From Gentiana macrophylla (Eukaryota > Streptophyta > Magnoliopsida > Gentianales > Gentianaceae): a DNA stretch of 64,000 nt. Below are positions 23,043 through 35,428 of the stretch, piece after piece. Below the pieces are notes generated by a model. The model ran no database searches and had not been told where the DNA came from. It saw nothing but the letters and a program-made list of their open reading frames with translations. The stretch covers positions 6,175,822 through 6,239,821 of the forward strand of contig CM047806.1 in NCBI GenBank assembly GCA_026214975.1, in the 5' to 3' direction. A program made the position numbers and the translations under genes. Position 1 is the first letter of the stretch, and each line of letters begins with the position of its first letter.

Positions 23043-24056
23043 GTGGCCAGGAATTGCAGTTTAGTTACGATAAAAGGGAAAGGCATTGGGCAAGTGTTAG
23101 TTGAAGAATTAATCCCTGAGGAGGAGGAAGATCGAAGCTGGGTCTCTGTCGACCCGACAGAGGAGATTCGTGTGTGGAAGAAGGAAGAGGGCCAAGGGGT
23201 CCAGATCGGGAAGTGCATACCACACCCCGACATGAAAGCCTTGGTCGACCTTCTTGTTGAATATCGAGATGTTTTCGCTTGGAAGGCAGACGACATGCCA
23301 GGCCTATCGGCAGATATAGCAGTTCATCGACTTAATGTCGACCCGAGAAAGAAGCCGATACGGCAGAAAAAGAGAAACCTCGCCCCTGAGAGGAAGGAGG
23401 CTTTAAAAAAGGAAGTAGAAAAATTATTAATTGCCGGGATCGTCAAAGAAGTTTTCTATCCAGACTGGTTAGCCAATCCATTTTTGGTTAAGAAGCCAGA
23501 TGAGAGCTGGCGGATGTGCGTGGATTTTACGGATCTTAACAAGGCATGCCCTAAGGATTCGTATCCTCTCCCAAAGATTGATCAGTTGGTCGACTCGACC
23601 CTGGGTTTCGAGGTATTCGGTTTTCTAGATGCGTACATGGGATATTATCAGATTTTCATGAACCCTCAAGACTCGGAGAAGACCGCATTTATCACGGAGT
23701 TTGGCACGTTCTGTTTCGTAACGATGCCATTTGGCCTAAAGAATGCAGGGGCCACCTATCAGAGGGCGGTCAATAAGATATTTAAGGGGCTGATAGGTCG
23801 AAATATGGAAGTCTACATTGACGATTTGTTGATCAAGAGCAAGTCCATGGGACAATTTCTTGTCGATGTCAGAGAGGTTTTCGAGGTGCTACGGGCGGCA
23901 AACATGAAGCTTAATCCGAAGAAGTGCACTTTTGGGGTTCAATCTGGGAAATTTCTAGGATATATGATATCGAGAGATGGAATTCGAGCTAATCCAGATA
24001 AGATCGAGGCCCTCAAGAACATTCCTACACCTCGTAACGTCAAAGAAGTGCAGTGA
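23043..24056 (+). pseudogene. gypsy reverse transcriptase
   Basis: A 337-codon frame covers a linker, fingers (ESWRMCVDFTDLNKACPKDS, PLPKIDQLVD), palm (FLDAYMGYYQIFM, MPFGLKNAGATYQRAVNKIF) and the catalytic YIDD at 23814-23825. It then covers the thumb (GKFLGYMISRDGI). All metal-binding Asp positions visible here are retained. The frame ends in TGA at 24054-24056 inside VKEVQ|LTGRMAALNRF, where functional Pol reads through, so this is a point lesion. Confidence 0.9.
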
Positions 24057-24369
24057 TTGACAGGTCGAATGGCGGCCCTCAACCGTTTCTTATCGATATC
24101 AGCGCAAAGAGCCCTACCCTTTTTCAATATATTGAAGAAGGCAAGTCCGTTTAAATGGGATGACAAGTGCCAGAGAGCATTCGATGACCTGAAGGAATAT
24201 TTATCTGATTTACCAACATTGTCTTCACCTCGGGAAGGAGAGAAACTCCTGGTTTATCTAGCCATCTGTGAAGAGGCAGTAAGTGCAGTGTTGGTTCGAG
24301 AAGGAGAACATGGACAGATTCTGGTCTATTTTGTGAGCAAGGTGCTACATGGAGCTGAGATCAGGTACA

Positions 24370-26673
24370 TGACGGACCTTTTCTAGGCTATACAGATCCT
24401 AACCGGCAGTGTACCGGGTCAAATTGTAGTGCTAGTCTGGTGAGTCAGGTCGTATTCCTCAGGGAAAACATGGTAATTCTTTTAAGTGGGGTTAAACACC
24501 AAGAAGCTATTATTAACTCGATCTAAGTCGCAGTTTTTAACTTTTCCTCGGGTTAGATAGTTAGATCAGTTAGATTAGTTAGTAATGTTAGAGTTAGATG
24601 TTAGTAAAACAGAAAATAAAACAAATAAATACTAATATAATATATATTTTGGATCTAGCCAAGAATACTTTCTTGAATCAATATCTTTTAGTAGAAATAA
24701 ATAGAGACAGATCTTCCTTTATTCAAGGTGTAAATTATGTATGAATCGGTGTACTCTAAGCTAGACAACTCCTCCTCACACGAGCGTATGAAATTGTCAT
24801 ATGTCCATTGCATTAGTCCAAGGTCCACAGCACATTACGGTTTTTACGAGCAGGTCCCAGTACAAATCTACCTTTAGATAAAAGGAGTCATTCCGTTCGT
24901 CAAGCGGTCAATTTTATTTTAAAGGCTCCGGTTGTCAAAGCCGGACGATTCAACTTTTCGGTTTAAGTTTCAATTAAAGCGATGATTTAACATTATTACG
25001 ATCGCGAGTACAAATGTCAAGAAAATTTATCTTTCCCAAGACAAATCGCCTTCGGTAGAAAGCGGGTTCCGTTGTCACGTTTTCACTCGCCAATTTTACC
25101 CTCCGGTCTTTCAATTTTAACGTTTCATTAAGCGCAGAAAGAAAGAGATTCATCATAATTGATTTTAATCATTATTACGAGTCGATCATTCATTTTACCA
25201 AAAGATTAACTAATTGATTCATATCTCTATTTAGATATATTTTTAGTTTAATATCATATATAAATAGAAATAGAAATAATAAACACAACAATTTTAGAAT
25301 ATATTACGGTGATGACTATCGAATCGGGGTCGTTTTCACGGATCTAACATGCCAAAGCTTGAAATCAACAATCTTCGATAATTATTCCGCCATTAATTCT
25401 GACGATACTATAACCATTTTATTTATATATGTGAAAAACATATATACATACATAAATGAGACATATATATATATATATATACAGTAAAAGAAAATTAAAA
25501 GAAGCGAGATGAAAAGAGAGTAGATCTACAGATCTATATATATATATATATATATCACATATATATTCATACATAGAATATATATATATATATACATGAT
25601 CTACAAAATAAAATAAAAACAAAAAGAAGAGAGGGACGGCCTAAGGCCAAGAAGAGGAAGAAATGGGGAAAAGATTTGAGAAGAGAAGGGCAGCCTTCTC
25701 TGTTCTTGATGCTCTGTATATATAGCCAAATTGAAGTGCCGGATCGATCCGGGAAAGGGCGGATCGATCCGGTTGTGATAATTTCTAGATCCTTCAAAAA
25801 CTTATAAAATTCATATCTTGAGTTGTAGGCTCCAAAAATTATGATTCAAACGTCAAAATTAAGCTCTCGGAAAATTCTTCAACTTTCATGAAGGACTCTT
25901 CTTCAGAAAACGCGCTTTTTGATGGGCCATTCCATTACGGCGTCGTTTTGCGACATTTTCCTTAATACAAATCAATTAGCCACTTGACCACCATTTGAGT
26001 TGTAGAAGTCCGATTGACTTGATTCAAAATCCATTGGAAATCTTTCTTGAAGATATACAACTTTTATTAAGGAAACTTCTTCAGAAAATGTCGTTTTGAT
26101 GAGCCATTCGTATGTCGAGTCTTTTACGGGATTTCTACTAATCCGAATTGATTAGTCAATTGACCATAACTTGAGTTGTAGACCTCCAATTGACGTAATT
26201 CAAAGTGCGTTGGAAATCTTATGTGAAGATCTACAACTTTCATTAAGAAGTCATCCCCTGAAAATGCCTCTAAGCTGGGTCAAATCTCCGTCGAAAATAT
26301 GTAACGATTTAAGTACTTAGAAAATTTGCTCCGTTTGAACTCGTCGTAAGCTTAGAAGCACCTTCTTCTAACCCTCTAAACACATCTTTTAGACTCAAAA
26401 CATGTGAATTACGTGGAATCTTGGTCAATGTATAATCACGCAATGAACCACCAAAATACCAAACGTAAATCCGACACGACACTCTCGATTACTAAACCGA
26501 TACAAAAACTAATAAAAACTTATAAAAATACGATAATTTATATAATAACTACTACTTATACATTTGAATAAAACTTAGTAATTTTGACTTGATTCGATAC
26601 AATAATGCTCAAAATGGTATCGAGAAATGGGGGCGAAATGTCATAAAAGCGATCATAAATTTATCTCTCATCA
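24370..26673 (-). repeat. 3' LTR of Athila-like element
   Basis: It is 2,304 bp. In minus orientation it begins TGATGAGAGATAAATTTATG and ends GGTCCGTCA. It carries three related foldback modules (about 26250-25810), paired palindromes (25739-25752 and 25760-25771), a minus-strand TATATATA at about 25717-25725, and TA microsatellites at 25455-25590. Confidence 0.9.
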
Positions 26674-28406
26674 CAACCCCTACTTAGCTTTTGGTCGTCC
26701 TCGATCAAAACAAGCGATAAAACAAAATGAATAAGAGATAAATTCATGAAGATAGAAGGTATAAGGAACAACTAGATAATACAACCATTAGAATTACAAC
26801 CAGGCGTTAACCTCAATATAAGTGTGTATAGCAGTGTGTGTGTGACAAGCCTTTTCAATTTCACTTATCCTCTCTTGAATAATTCAAGCAAAACACACAA
26901 ATATCCATTCAGACAATACTAATGACTTTCCTAGGTATAAGCGATATGATTCCACACAAAGTTTTTCCGAGTACTTATTAGGATAATCCCTAAAGCATAT
27001 CATTCGGTTTATCTTTGGGGATAGTCGAGAAGATAACTAAGTTTTCAACCACGCTTTTTTTTTTTTTTTTTATTTTGATGAACTTAATTTCACATGTGTA
27101 GCATATGCCTTCATTCCCAAGCAATAGGGCGTTTCGTGATAACACCCTAGTTGGACTTCTATCATCAGCGATCGGGAGCTTTTAAACCTCATAGTAGTGA
27201 TATAGGGCGTTTCGTGATAACGCCCACTCGCACTCAAATCATTGGTAGCTACAACCGAAATATAAATAGTTCATCTCTTTTTTTCTTTTTTTTTTTCTTT
27301 TTTTTAAACTTAACTTATATCCTTTCTATCACATTCAAACCTTCAGATATTCACAGTACACGTTCAAAAGTTAGGTACTAAGTTACTGTTATTATCTAGA
27401 ATAACCACTAGGATACTGAATGGATACAGTTTAAAATTTTCGCTTCAATATCAAAGGCTTACGTGAAAGAATTCATGTTACACAAATATATTTGGAATTA
27501 CAATGCACTTACGGTTCACATTGGTTATACACATCCAAATCGATCATTACATCTTCAAATCCATGAAATATATAACTTATACAGTTTATTTTAATCAACT
27601 AAATAATGCTCGAAAAAGATCGAAAACTAAGAGATTTATTGATACAAAATAAACATTAATGCCATTGCTAGACCAACGACTCCACTCCCCACTTACGAAC
27701 TTACATTGTCCTCAATGTAAAGTGAGTGTAAATAAGTTGTTGGGAAAGCAATGGTGCACTAAAACAAGTCAAAACAAATACTCGGATGATAAAAAAGGGT
27801 GGGTGGGTGGGTTAAAGTTATGACCTCCACAATTCCATAGTATTTGAACTAATACATGTCACACTTTATTCGAAATTTAAAACAGACTAAATCATGATAT
27901 GAAATATGTGAGAAAGTATTAACTCTGAGTCTTTTATACCCAGATCCTCAAGGGTTATTTCAAATAGTTCTAACAACCTAAGTCTAAGAAATGATGCATT
28001 TGAATTTTCTCTTTTTTTCCATCAGGATTTTCGGATAACCACCTAATCATTCCCTTTTTTAATGACATTCAAACATTCATCCTAAGACTTGGTGAAACAA
28101 AATGAAAATCAATCCGAAGTATTCGCAAAGTATCATCCAAAGTATGAGTAATTATTATATTTAACATTTTACGGTTTGCCCCGGTAGCGCTTTTGGTTAA
28201 CGTCGTTTGCTCGACCAAAATGATAATGATTAACTAATATAATATACTAAACAAAACGGGATACTTCTAACAATTACTCACAAAAGCACGTAACAATTAA
28301 GCACATAATCCACTAAAAATAAATGCTTAAGGAGTAAAAAGGAAGGATAGTACCCGTCATTGACTACATTTATAGTCTATAGCCAGACTTTACCGTGCTT
28401 CAGTTT
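26674..28406 (-). other. Athila-like 3' non-coding interior
   Basis: This lies between the gag remnant and the 3' LTR. It holds a duplicated small hairpin, AGGGCGTTTCGTGATAAC, at about 27127 and 27204, and T-rich tracts at 27054-27075 and 27280-27305. The polypurine-like AAGCTAAGTAGGGGTTG (minus strand, 26690-26674) abuts the LTR. No pol coding was found. Confidence 0.6.
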
Positions 28407-30616
28407 TTAAGGCACTGGTGGTGGGTCATCCTCACGCACCGCATCCGTCTTTTTTATCAATATTGCTTTCCAACATATGTTAGACGAATGCCGTCGAATC
28501 CAACGGTTCTTGACCTTTTCCTTTGATTTTCGAGCTTTGGGTTTACGAGCTTTCACATTATTACTAAAGTCATCTTCTTCAATTACCTGCGTGTTAGTAC
28601 AATCCACAACAAGGGGACACAAAGTGTCTACACAAGAACTAGATTCTAGTGTAATGCATGGATATTTCAATGAAATGTAAATGTTGAAGACAACGCTCTC
28701 ATGATTAACTCCCAAACTAAACTCTCCCTTACAAACATCGATGAAAGGGATATTAATATTTAAGCACCGAAAAGTGTCGAGAAAACATGCATACTTCTCA
28801 TCGTTAAATGAAGATGGTAAAGCTTCCTTGAATGATTGTGCCTTTTGAGGACATTGCGTGTCATCATTCAAGATACCTTTTTCTTCAAAATATGCCTTTG
28901 GATATGGTGTTGTCCTATCTGGTTGAACCGAGATGAATTTGGATTGAGCCGGATAAGGTTCGGTTTGAAATGGACCTTTAGATTCCATATTCTTCTTATA
29001 TTTACCATCTAAATCATCATCTACTTCATTATTCCCGAATTTTTCTAATCCATTACTTCCACAGATCCTTCCACTACAGTAATAATGACATTTACCCACT
29101 CAGATTTCTTTCGATATTACTTGGCAATCCTTTCCGAGGGTTTCTTGTTTTACGTTCTACTTCTCTACTCAAGTGATATTCCAAATTCGTAATGAAGCTT
29201 CTACAATTCTCATTCGGTATCATGTCCACTTATAGATGTTTTCAACGTACTAATATCCTTAGTGTATGTGTACTATAGAAGTCATCATGGTTTCCATATT
29301 TTGAGCTTGAGTTGACATCATACCCATGATTTTCGATTAATTTCTCCCATTTATCAACTCCTTCAGGTTGAGTTGAACTCTGAGTGACTGGTATGCTTTG
29401 AGTGGTATGTTGTGGATACGGTTTAGGTAATGATTGTAGATTTTGATTCGTGGTATCTCCTTGATAACCTTGATATGTATTCTTATATTGAACTGGATAC
29501 GGTGGTTGTCCTTGCTTACTAGGGATTTCATACCAATGAAAAGTAGGGTGATCTCTTTTAATAGCATCAAACCGAGTTTGAATATGCATTGTTCAAATTC
29601 TATCCTTGTAAAAAACTCACCTTTTCCTTGAATATCCTTTTGGTTCTTCCATCCCTAATGACACATTATCATGACTTGAGTATTCATTCGGTATGATATT
29701 TTACGAGTTTACATTTTCTTGGCTAATAAGCCGTCAAATTTCTACTCAAATTCTCCAAGTGTGCTAGGACTTACGTATTCGATGTACTTTCTCCTGCAAA
29801 TGCTACTTTCCTGGTGCTAGAACCGGTTTCCCACATTCTGTTATTTTTGGAAATCTTTTCTATAGCATCGTAAACTATTTGGGCTTCACTCATCATTAAC
29901 GAACCACCACATACATGATCTATATCTGCACGTGAATCTTTCCTTAATTTACGACAGAAAAGCTGGATTTGCATTTCTAAGGAATAACCATGATCGGGAC
30001 AAGCTCTTAATAATTTTTTAAATCTTTCCCAAGCATTCCCAAGCATTTCTTCAGATCCTTGTTTAAAGTTAGCAATTTCGACTATTAATTCCAATTTTCT
30101 ACCAGGAGTAAAATATTGCTTTAAAAACTTGGTTTGAATCTCCTCCCAACTAGTCAATGAATGATGTGGGAGTGACAGAAACCAATCTCGTGCTCTTCCT
30201 TTTAAAGAAAAAGGAAACAAAGACATCCTCGTTAATTCCCGATGAGCACCATGACTTTTGGTTTGTATTACACAATTCTTGAAAAGATAGAGGTGATGAT
30301 GTGGATCCTCATCATCTTCTCCTAGAAATTGGGCTCTTGTGTCAATTAAACCAAAAGATGAGATTTTATTTGAAATTATTTGCTCCTTTATTGGGTAAAC
30401 GAATTGGATTATTAATCTGGTACCTTCTACGGTCCGATCACATATAGGTCTCGGGTTAATTTGGTTTCGATTATTACGATTATGCTTATTCGATTTCGAT
30501 TATTTCTATTATTTCGATTACGGTTATTAGGTTGAGGTAAATTCGATTAAGGTTTTGGCCATACCCTTGAGCATGAGCACTCCCTTGTTCGGTGTTTCAC
30601 CAACGGTTTCGGCCAT
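28407..30616 (-). pseudogene. Athila-like gag
   Basis: The likely start ATG is at 30616 (MAETVGETPNKGV). The core frame near 30330-29771 reads FLGEDDEDPHHHLYLFKNC, then SLFPFSLKGRARDWFLSLPH, SLTSWEEIQTKFLKQYFTP and SEAQIVYDAIEKIS, a clear retrotransposon Gag capsid domain. Continuations at 29589-29242 and 29099-28407 lie in shifted frames. The last includes FLDTFRCLNINIPFIDV, which in Athila Gag lies just before the protease. Nothing pol-like follows. Frameshifts at about 29770 and 29240 make a full Gag unlikely. Confidence 0.8.
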
Positions 30617-31120
30617 TTTCGTAACTCGATTTGACAATTCTTGTGGAATAGAAAATATCGAATAGAAAATAACACGAAATCGATAAAAAACCACAATTTT
30701 TTTCTCCTCGGTAATTACGAATCCACTCGATATTTACCGAGTAGTTTTTTTTTTTTTTCGTTTTTTTTTTTTCTCTCTCTCTCGGTAATTACGAAGCCAC
30801 TCGGTATTTATCGAGTATTTTTATAAAAAAATTGATATCTTACCAAATAGGTAGGTACCAATGAAAATAAAAATACAAATGAGATTGAGAAATGTATTGA
30901 CTTATCCTCATTTATTATGACCACGTTTACTTTCTACTATCGAAAATAGAAAATAACTCGAATTTGGTAGAAGAAGAAAATTGGTAACTAAAGAAGGTAG
31001 ATACCAACGGAAAATAAAAATAGAAATGTGATAAGAAGAGTGTTGACTTATCCTCTAAAATTTTGAGCTAATACAAGTAGTAACCCTAGAGACACAAAGA
31101 AAGAAATTAGCGAGCGTTTT
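30617..31120 (-). other. Athila-like leader region
   Basis: This is the untranslated leader between the PBS and gag. A 48-bp unit, CTCGGTAATTACGAA...CACTCG.TATTTA.CGAGTA, is duplicated at 30707-30751 and 30782-30820, separated by T-rich and CT-rich runs. Confidence 0.55.
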
Positions 31121-31140
31121 TCCCGGCAACGGCGCCAAAA
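31121..31140 (-). other. Primer binding site of Athila-like element
   Basis: On the minus strand TTTTGGCGCCGTTGCCGGGA lies 3 nt inside the LTR end. TGGCGCCGTTGCCGGG is the PBS usually seen in Athila-type elements. Confidence 0.85.
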
Positions 31141-31143
31141 TCT

Positions 31144-33439
31144 TGACGGACCTTTTCTAGGCTATACAGATCCTAACGGCGGTGTACCGGGTCAAATTGT
31201 AGTGCTAGTCTGGTGAGTCAGTCGTATTCCTCGGGAAAACATGGTAATTCTTTTAAGTGGGGTTAAACACCAAGAAGCTATTATTAACTTTCGATCTAAG
31301 TCGCAGTTTTTAACTTTTCCTCGGGTTAGATAGTTAGATCAGTTAGATTAGTTAGTAATGTTAGAGTTAGATGTTAGTAAAAGCAGAAAATAAAACAAAT
31401 AAATACTAATATAATATATATTTTGGATCAGCCAAGAATACTTTCTTGAATCAATATCTTTTAGTAGAAATAAATGAGAGCAGATCTTCCTTTATTCAAG
31501 GTGTAAATTATGTATGAATCGGTGTACTCTAAGCTAGACAACTCCTCCTCACTTACGGCGTATGAAATTGTCATATGTCCATTGCATTAGTCCAAGGTCC
31601 ACAAGCACATTTACGGTTTTTACGAGCAGGTCCCGAGTACAAATCTACCTTTAGATAAAAGGAGTCATTCCGTTCGTCAAGCGGTCAATTTTATTTTAAA
31701 GGCTCCGGTTGTCAAAGCCGGACGATTCAACTTTCGGTTTAAGTTTCAATTAAAGCGATGATTTAACATTATTACGATCGCGAGTACAAATGTCAAGAAA
31801 ATTTATCTTTCCCCGAAGACAAATCGCCCCGGGTAGAAAGCGGGTTCCGTTGTCACGTTTTCACTCGGCCAATTTTACCCTCCGGTCTTTCAATTTTAAC
31901 GTTTCATTAAGCGCAGAAGAAAGAGATTTATCATAATTGATTTTAATCATTATTTACGAGTCGATCATTCATTTTACCAAAAGATTAACTAATTGATTCA
32001 TATCTTATTTAGATATATTTTTAGTTTAATATCATATATAAATAGAAATAGAAATAATAAACACAACAATTTTAGAATATATTACGGTGATGACTATCGA
32101 ATCGAAGTCGTTTCCACCGGATCTAACATGCCAAAGCTTGAAATCAACAATCTTCGATAATTATTCCGCCATTACAACGATCTATAACCATTTTATTTAT
32201 ATATGTGAAAAACATATATACATACATACAATGAACATATATATATATATATACAGTAGAAAGAAAATAAAAGAGAAGCGAGATGAAAAGAGAGTAGATA
32301 CAGATATATATATATATATATATATATCACATATATATTCATACATAGAATATATATATATATACATGATCTACAAAATAAAATAAAAAACAAAAAGAAG
32401 AGAGGGACGGCCTAAGGCCAAGAAGAGGGGAAGAAATGGGGAAAAGATTTGAGAAGAGAAGGGGCAGCCTTCTCTGTTCTTGATGCTCTGTATATATAGC
32501 CAAATTGAAGTGCCGGATCGATCCGGGAAAGGGCCGGATCGATCCGGTGGTGATAATTCTAGATCCTTCTAAAACTTATAAAATTCATATCTTGAGTTGT
32601 AGACCTCCAAAAATTATGATTCAAACGTCAAAATTAAGCTCTTGGAAAATTCTTCAACTTTCATGAAGGACTCTTCTTCAGAAAACGCCTTTTTGATGGG
32701 CCATTCCCATTACGCGTCGTTTTGCGACATTTTCCTTAATACAAATCAATTAGCCACTTGACCACCATTTGAGTTGTAGAAGTCCGATTGACTTGATTCA
32801 AAATCCATTGGAAATCTTTCTTGAAGATATACAACTTTTATTAAGGAAACTTCTTCAGAAAATGTCGTTTTGATGAGCCATTCGTATGTCGAGTCTTTTA
32901 CGGGATTTCTACTAATCCGAATTGATTAGTCAATTGACCATAACTTGAGTTGTAGACCTCCAATTGACGTAATTCAAAGTGCGTTGGAAATCTTATGTGA
33001 AGATCTACAACTTTCATTAAGAAGTCATCCCCTGAAAATGCCTCTAAGCTGGGTCAAATCTCCGTCGAAAATATGTAACGATTTAAGTACTTAGAAAATT
33101 TGCTCCGTTTGAACTCGTAAGCTTGTAGCACCTTCTTCTAACCCTCTAAACACATCTTTTAGACTCAAAACATGTCGTTACGTGGAATCTTGGTCAATGT
33201 ATAATCCTGCAATGAACCACCAAAATACCAAACGTAAATCCGACACGACACTCCGGTTACTAAACCGATACAAAAACTAATAAAAACTTATAAAAATACG
33301 ATAATTTATATAATAACTACTACTTATACATTTGAATAAAACTTAGTAATTTTGACTTGATTCGATACAATAATGCTCAAAATGGTATCAGAAATGGGGC
33401 GAAATGTCATAAAAACGATCATAAATTTATCTCTCATCA
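31144..33439 (-). repeat. 5' LTR of Athila-like element
   Basis: It is 2,296 bp and almost collinear with 24370-26673. Differences are mostly 1-3 nt gaps. The paired palindromes here are both intact (32513-32526 and 32534-32547). Confidence 0.9.
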
Positions 33440-33593
33440 GTACACACCAGCTGAAAAACTAGCATTGGGGTTGGTTCATGCATCGAGGAATTTGAAGCCT
33501 TATTTTCAGGCACACCCTATTGCTGTAATAACTGACCAACCTCTGAAACAGATTCTTGCCAAGCCCGAGACATCGGGTCGATTGGCAAAATAG

Positions 33594-34125
33594 GTTGTTG
33601 AATTAGCTGAATATGACATCGAATTCTTGCCTCGGACAGCAGTTAAAGGCCAAGCTCTGGCAGACTTCATTGCCGAGGGTTTATCTATTCAGTTAGAACA
33701 GGAGAAACAAACACCGGAGGAACAGTGGACCATCCATGTCGATGGTGCATCTAGTAAAGAATAGGCTGGAGCTGGGTTATTGTTGGTCAGTCCGAATGGA
33801 GAGGAGTTCCCCTATGCACTTCGATTCGAGTTCAAAGCCACCAACAATGAGGCAGAGTATGAAGCCATGATAACAAGTCTGAAGCTGGCATCCAAGTTGG
33901 GGGTCGAGAATCTCCTGGTATATATTGACTCTCAGCTCGTAGTCAATCACGTACGAGGCGAATATGAAGCCAAAGAGGAAGCTATGAAGAATTATTTGAA
34001 AGTGGTTCAAGGGTTGATATCGAAGTTTAAGATAGTTCGCATCGAACAGGTGCCTCGAAGTGAGAATAAAAGGGCCGATGCGTTGTCCAAACTCGCATCG
34101 AATTTTAAATCAAAAAGGAAGGTCC
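33594..34125 (+). pseudogene. gypsy additional (archaeal-type) RNase H
   Basis: This second RNase H is the hallmark of the Tat lineage. It reads WTIHVDGASSKE, then a TAG at 33762, then AGAGLLLVSPNG. Next come NNEAEYEAMITSLKLA, VYIDSQLVVNHVRGEY and ENKRADALSKLAS. The D-E-D-D active-site residues can be followed through these blocks. One in-frame stop separates the first two strands, so the product would be broken. Confidence 0.85.
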
Positions 34126-35428
34126 TGGTCGAGATGTTAGCGGAACGGAGCTACAACGAGGTCGATGTGCAGCCAGTTATTCAGGGATCGACATGGATGG
34201 ACCCGATAGCGCTATACTTGAAGGACGGAATTCTCCCGTCTGACAAGGCTCAAGCTAGAAAGATTCGACTGCAATCTTCCAGGTATGCTCTGATTGATTA
34301 CGTTCTTTATCGAAAATCTTTTGTAACCCTCTGGATGAGATGTGCCTCGGAAGACGAAGGGGAATATCTGCTCGAAGAAATACATCGGGGTGTGTGTGGC
34401 AACCATTGTGGAGGTCGAATGCTAGCAAGAAAGTGTAAACTAGCAGGTTATTTTTTGCCGTCCATGCAAAAAGATGTCAATCGATTGGTTATGAGATGCA
34501 GAGCTTGTCAAGTGCATGACGTGGTGACACACCAGCAAGCACAGGAAATGAATGCCATCGACTCGGTATGGCCGTTCGATGAATGGGGAGTCGATATAGT
34601 TGGGCCTTTACCTCGAGCTCCGGGCAACTTCAAATATGTAGTGGTCGCAGTTGATTATTTCACAAAGTGGGTCGAGGCCAAAGCACTTACCGACATCAGG
34701 GCTCAGACCATCAAAAAATTTCTATAGGAAAATATTTTGTGCAGGTTTGGAATTCCGAAGTATCTGATCTCGGACAATGGAACTCAATTTTTGGATGACA
34801 GAGTACAGAACTGGCTTGAAGAGTACAAGATTGAGCACAGAACCACTTCAGTGGCCCAACCTCAGTCCAATGGACAAGTCGAACAGACAAACATGCAAAT
34901 AAAATTTGGTTTGAAGAAGCGGTTAGAGGATGAAGGTCGGGACTGGGCAGCACAGCTGCCAAGCATTTTATGGTCGTATCGGACGGCACCCAATGCGGCC
35001 ACGCAGGAAACTCCATTCGCCATGGCTTACGGATGTGAAGCCGTCATACCTGCGGAGATCAGTTTATCCTCACCTCGGGTTTTGGCCTACAACGTCGAGA
35101 CAAATGTTGCAGATCTGCGACAAGAAAAAGACAATGTCGAAGAAAGAATAGAGGTTGCGTTGCGCATCGTATGGCCAATTACAAAAGAAAGATCTCGCAA
35201 TATTATAATGCAAGGGTGAAGTATAAATACTTCCAAGTAGGGGATCTCGTGTTGAGGAAGAACGAAGCAAGCAGGCAGGACCCAATAGGCAAACTCGAGC
35301 CGAATTGGGAAGGTCCATACAAAATTCTAAAAGTCCATCTTAAGGGATCGTATCAGCTGGGCAGATCGGATGGCAGTACAGTGCCTCGAACGTGGCATGC
35401 CACCAATCTCAGAAAATACTATGTTTGA
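34126..35428 (+). pseudogene. gypsy integrase
   Basis: The HHCC zinc domain is H-RGVCGNH...MRCRACQVH (about 34385-34515). In the catalytic core, D lies in WGVDIVGPLP, the second D in ISDNGTQF, and E in SNGQVEQTN. A TAG at 34725 interrupts between the first and second Asp. A frame change near 35171 precedes the C-terminal GPY/F-type region (DLVLRKNEASRQDP, LEPNWEGPYKI, RTWHATNLRKYY), which stops at 35428. Two lesions make it inactive. Confidence 0.88.

Larger units (their letters stand above)
24370..33439 (-). mobile_element. Athila-like GAG-only LTR retrotransposon
   Basis: Two long LTRs (24370-26673 and 31144-33439) flank 4,470 bp of internal sequence. The PBS (minus strand TTTTGGCGCCGTTGCCGGGA, 31140-31121) is the Athila type and lies next to the right LTR, so the element reads right to left. 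A perfect 5-bp TSD GTACA is at 24365-24369 and 33440-33444, inside the gypsy RNase H codons. The interior codes only for Gag-like sequence, with no protease, RT, RNase H or integrase. This is the TR-GAG type of non-autonomous element. It must depend on enzymes made elsewhere. Confidence 0.88.
24057..33593 (+). pseudogene. gypsy RT-linked RNase H, split by 9.07-kb insertion
   Basis: The first part, 24057-24369, reads LTGRMAALNRF, FKWDDKCQRAFDDLK, LVYLAICEEAVSAVLV and GAEIRY. The second part, 33440-33593, reads PAEKLALGLVHASRNLKPYF, VITDQPLKQIL and SGRLAK. Removing the insertion and one GTACA copy restores R-Y-T-P-A-E exactly. A TAG at 33591-33593 ends the frame before VVELAEYDIEF. Confidence 0.9.

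Noticed and set aside
25455..25590. TATATA runs considered as a CRISPR-like or satellite array
   Set aside because: A simple microsatellite with no spacer structure; the organism is a plant.
32087..32386. Tyr/Ile-rich ORFs (both strands) in the Athila-like LTR
   Set aside because: They read the TA microsatellite; the same happens at 25419-25622.
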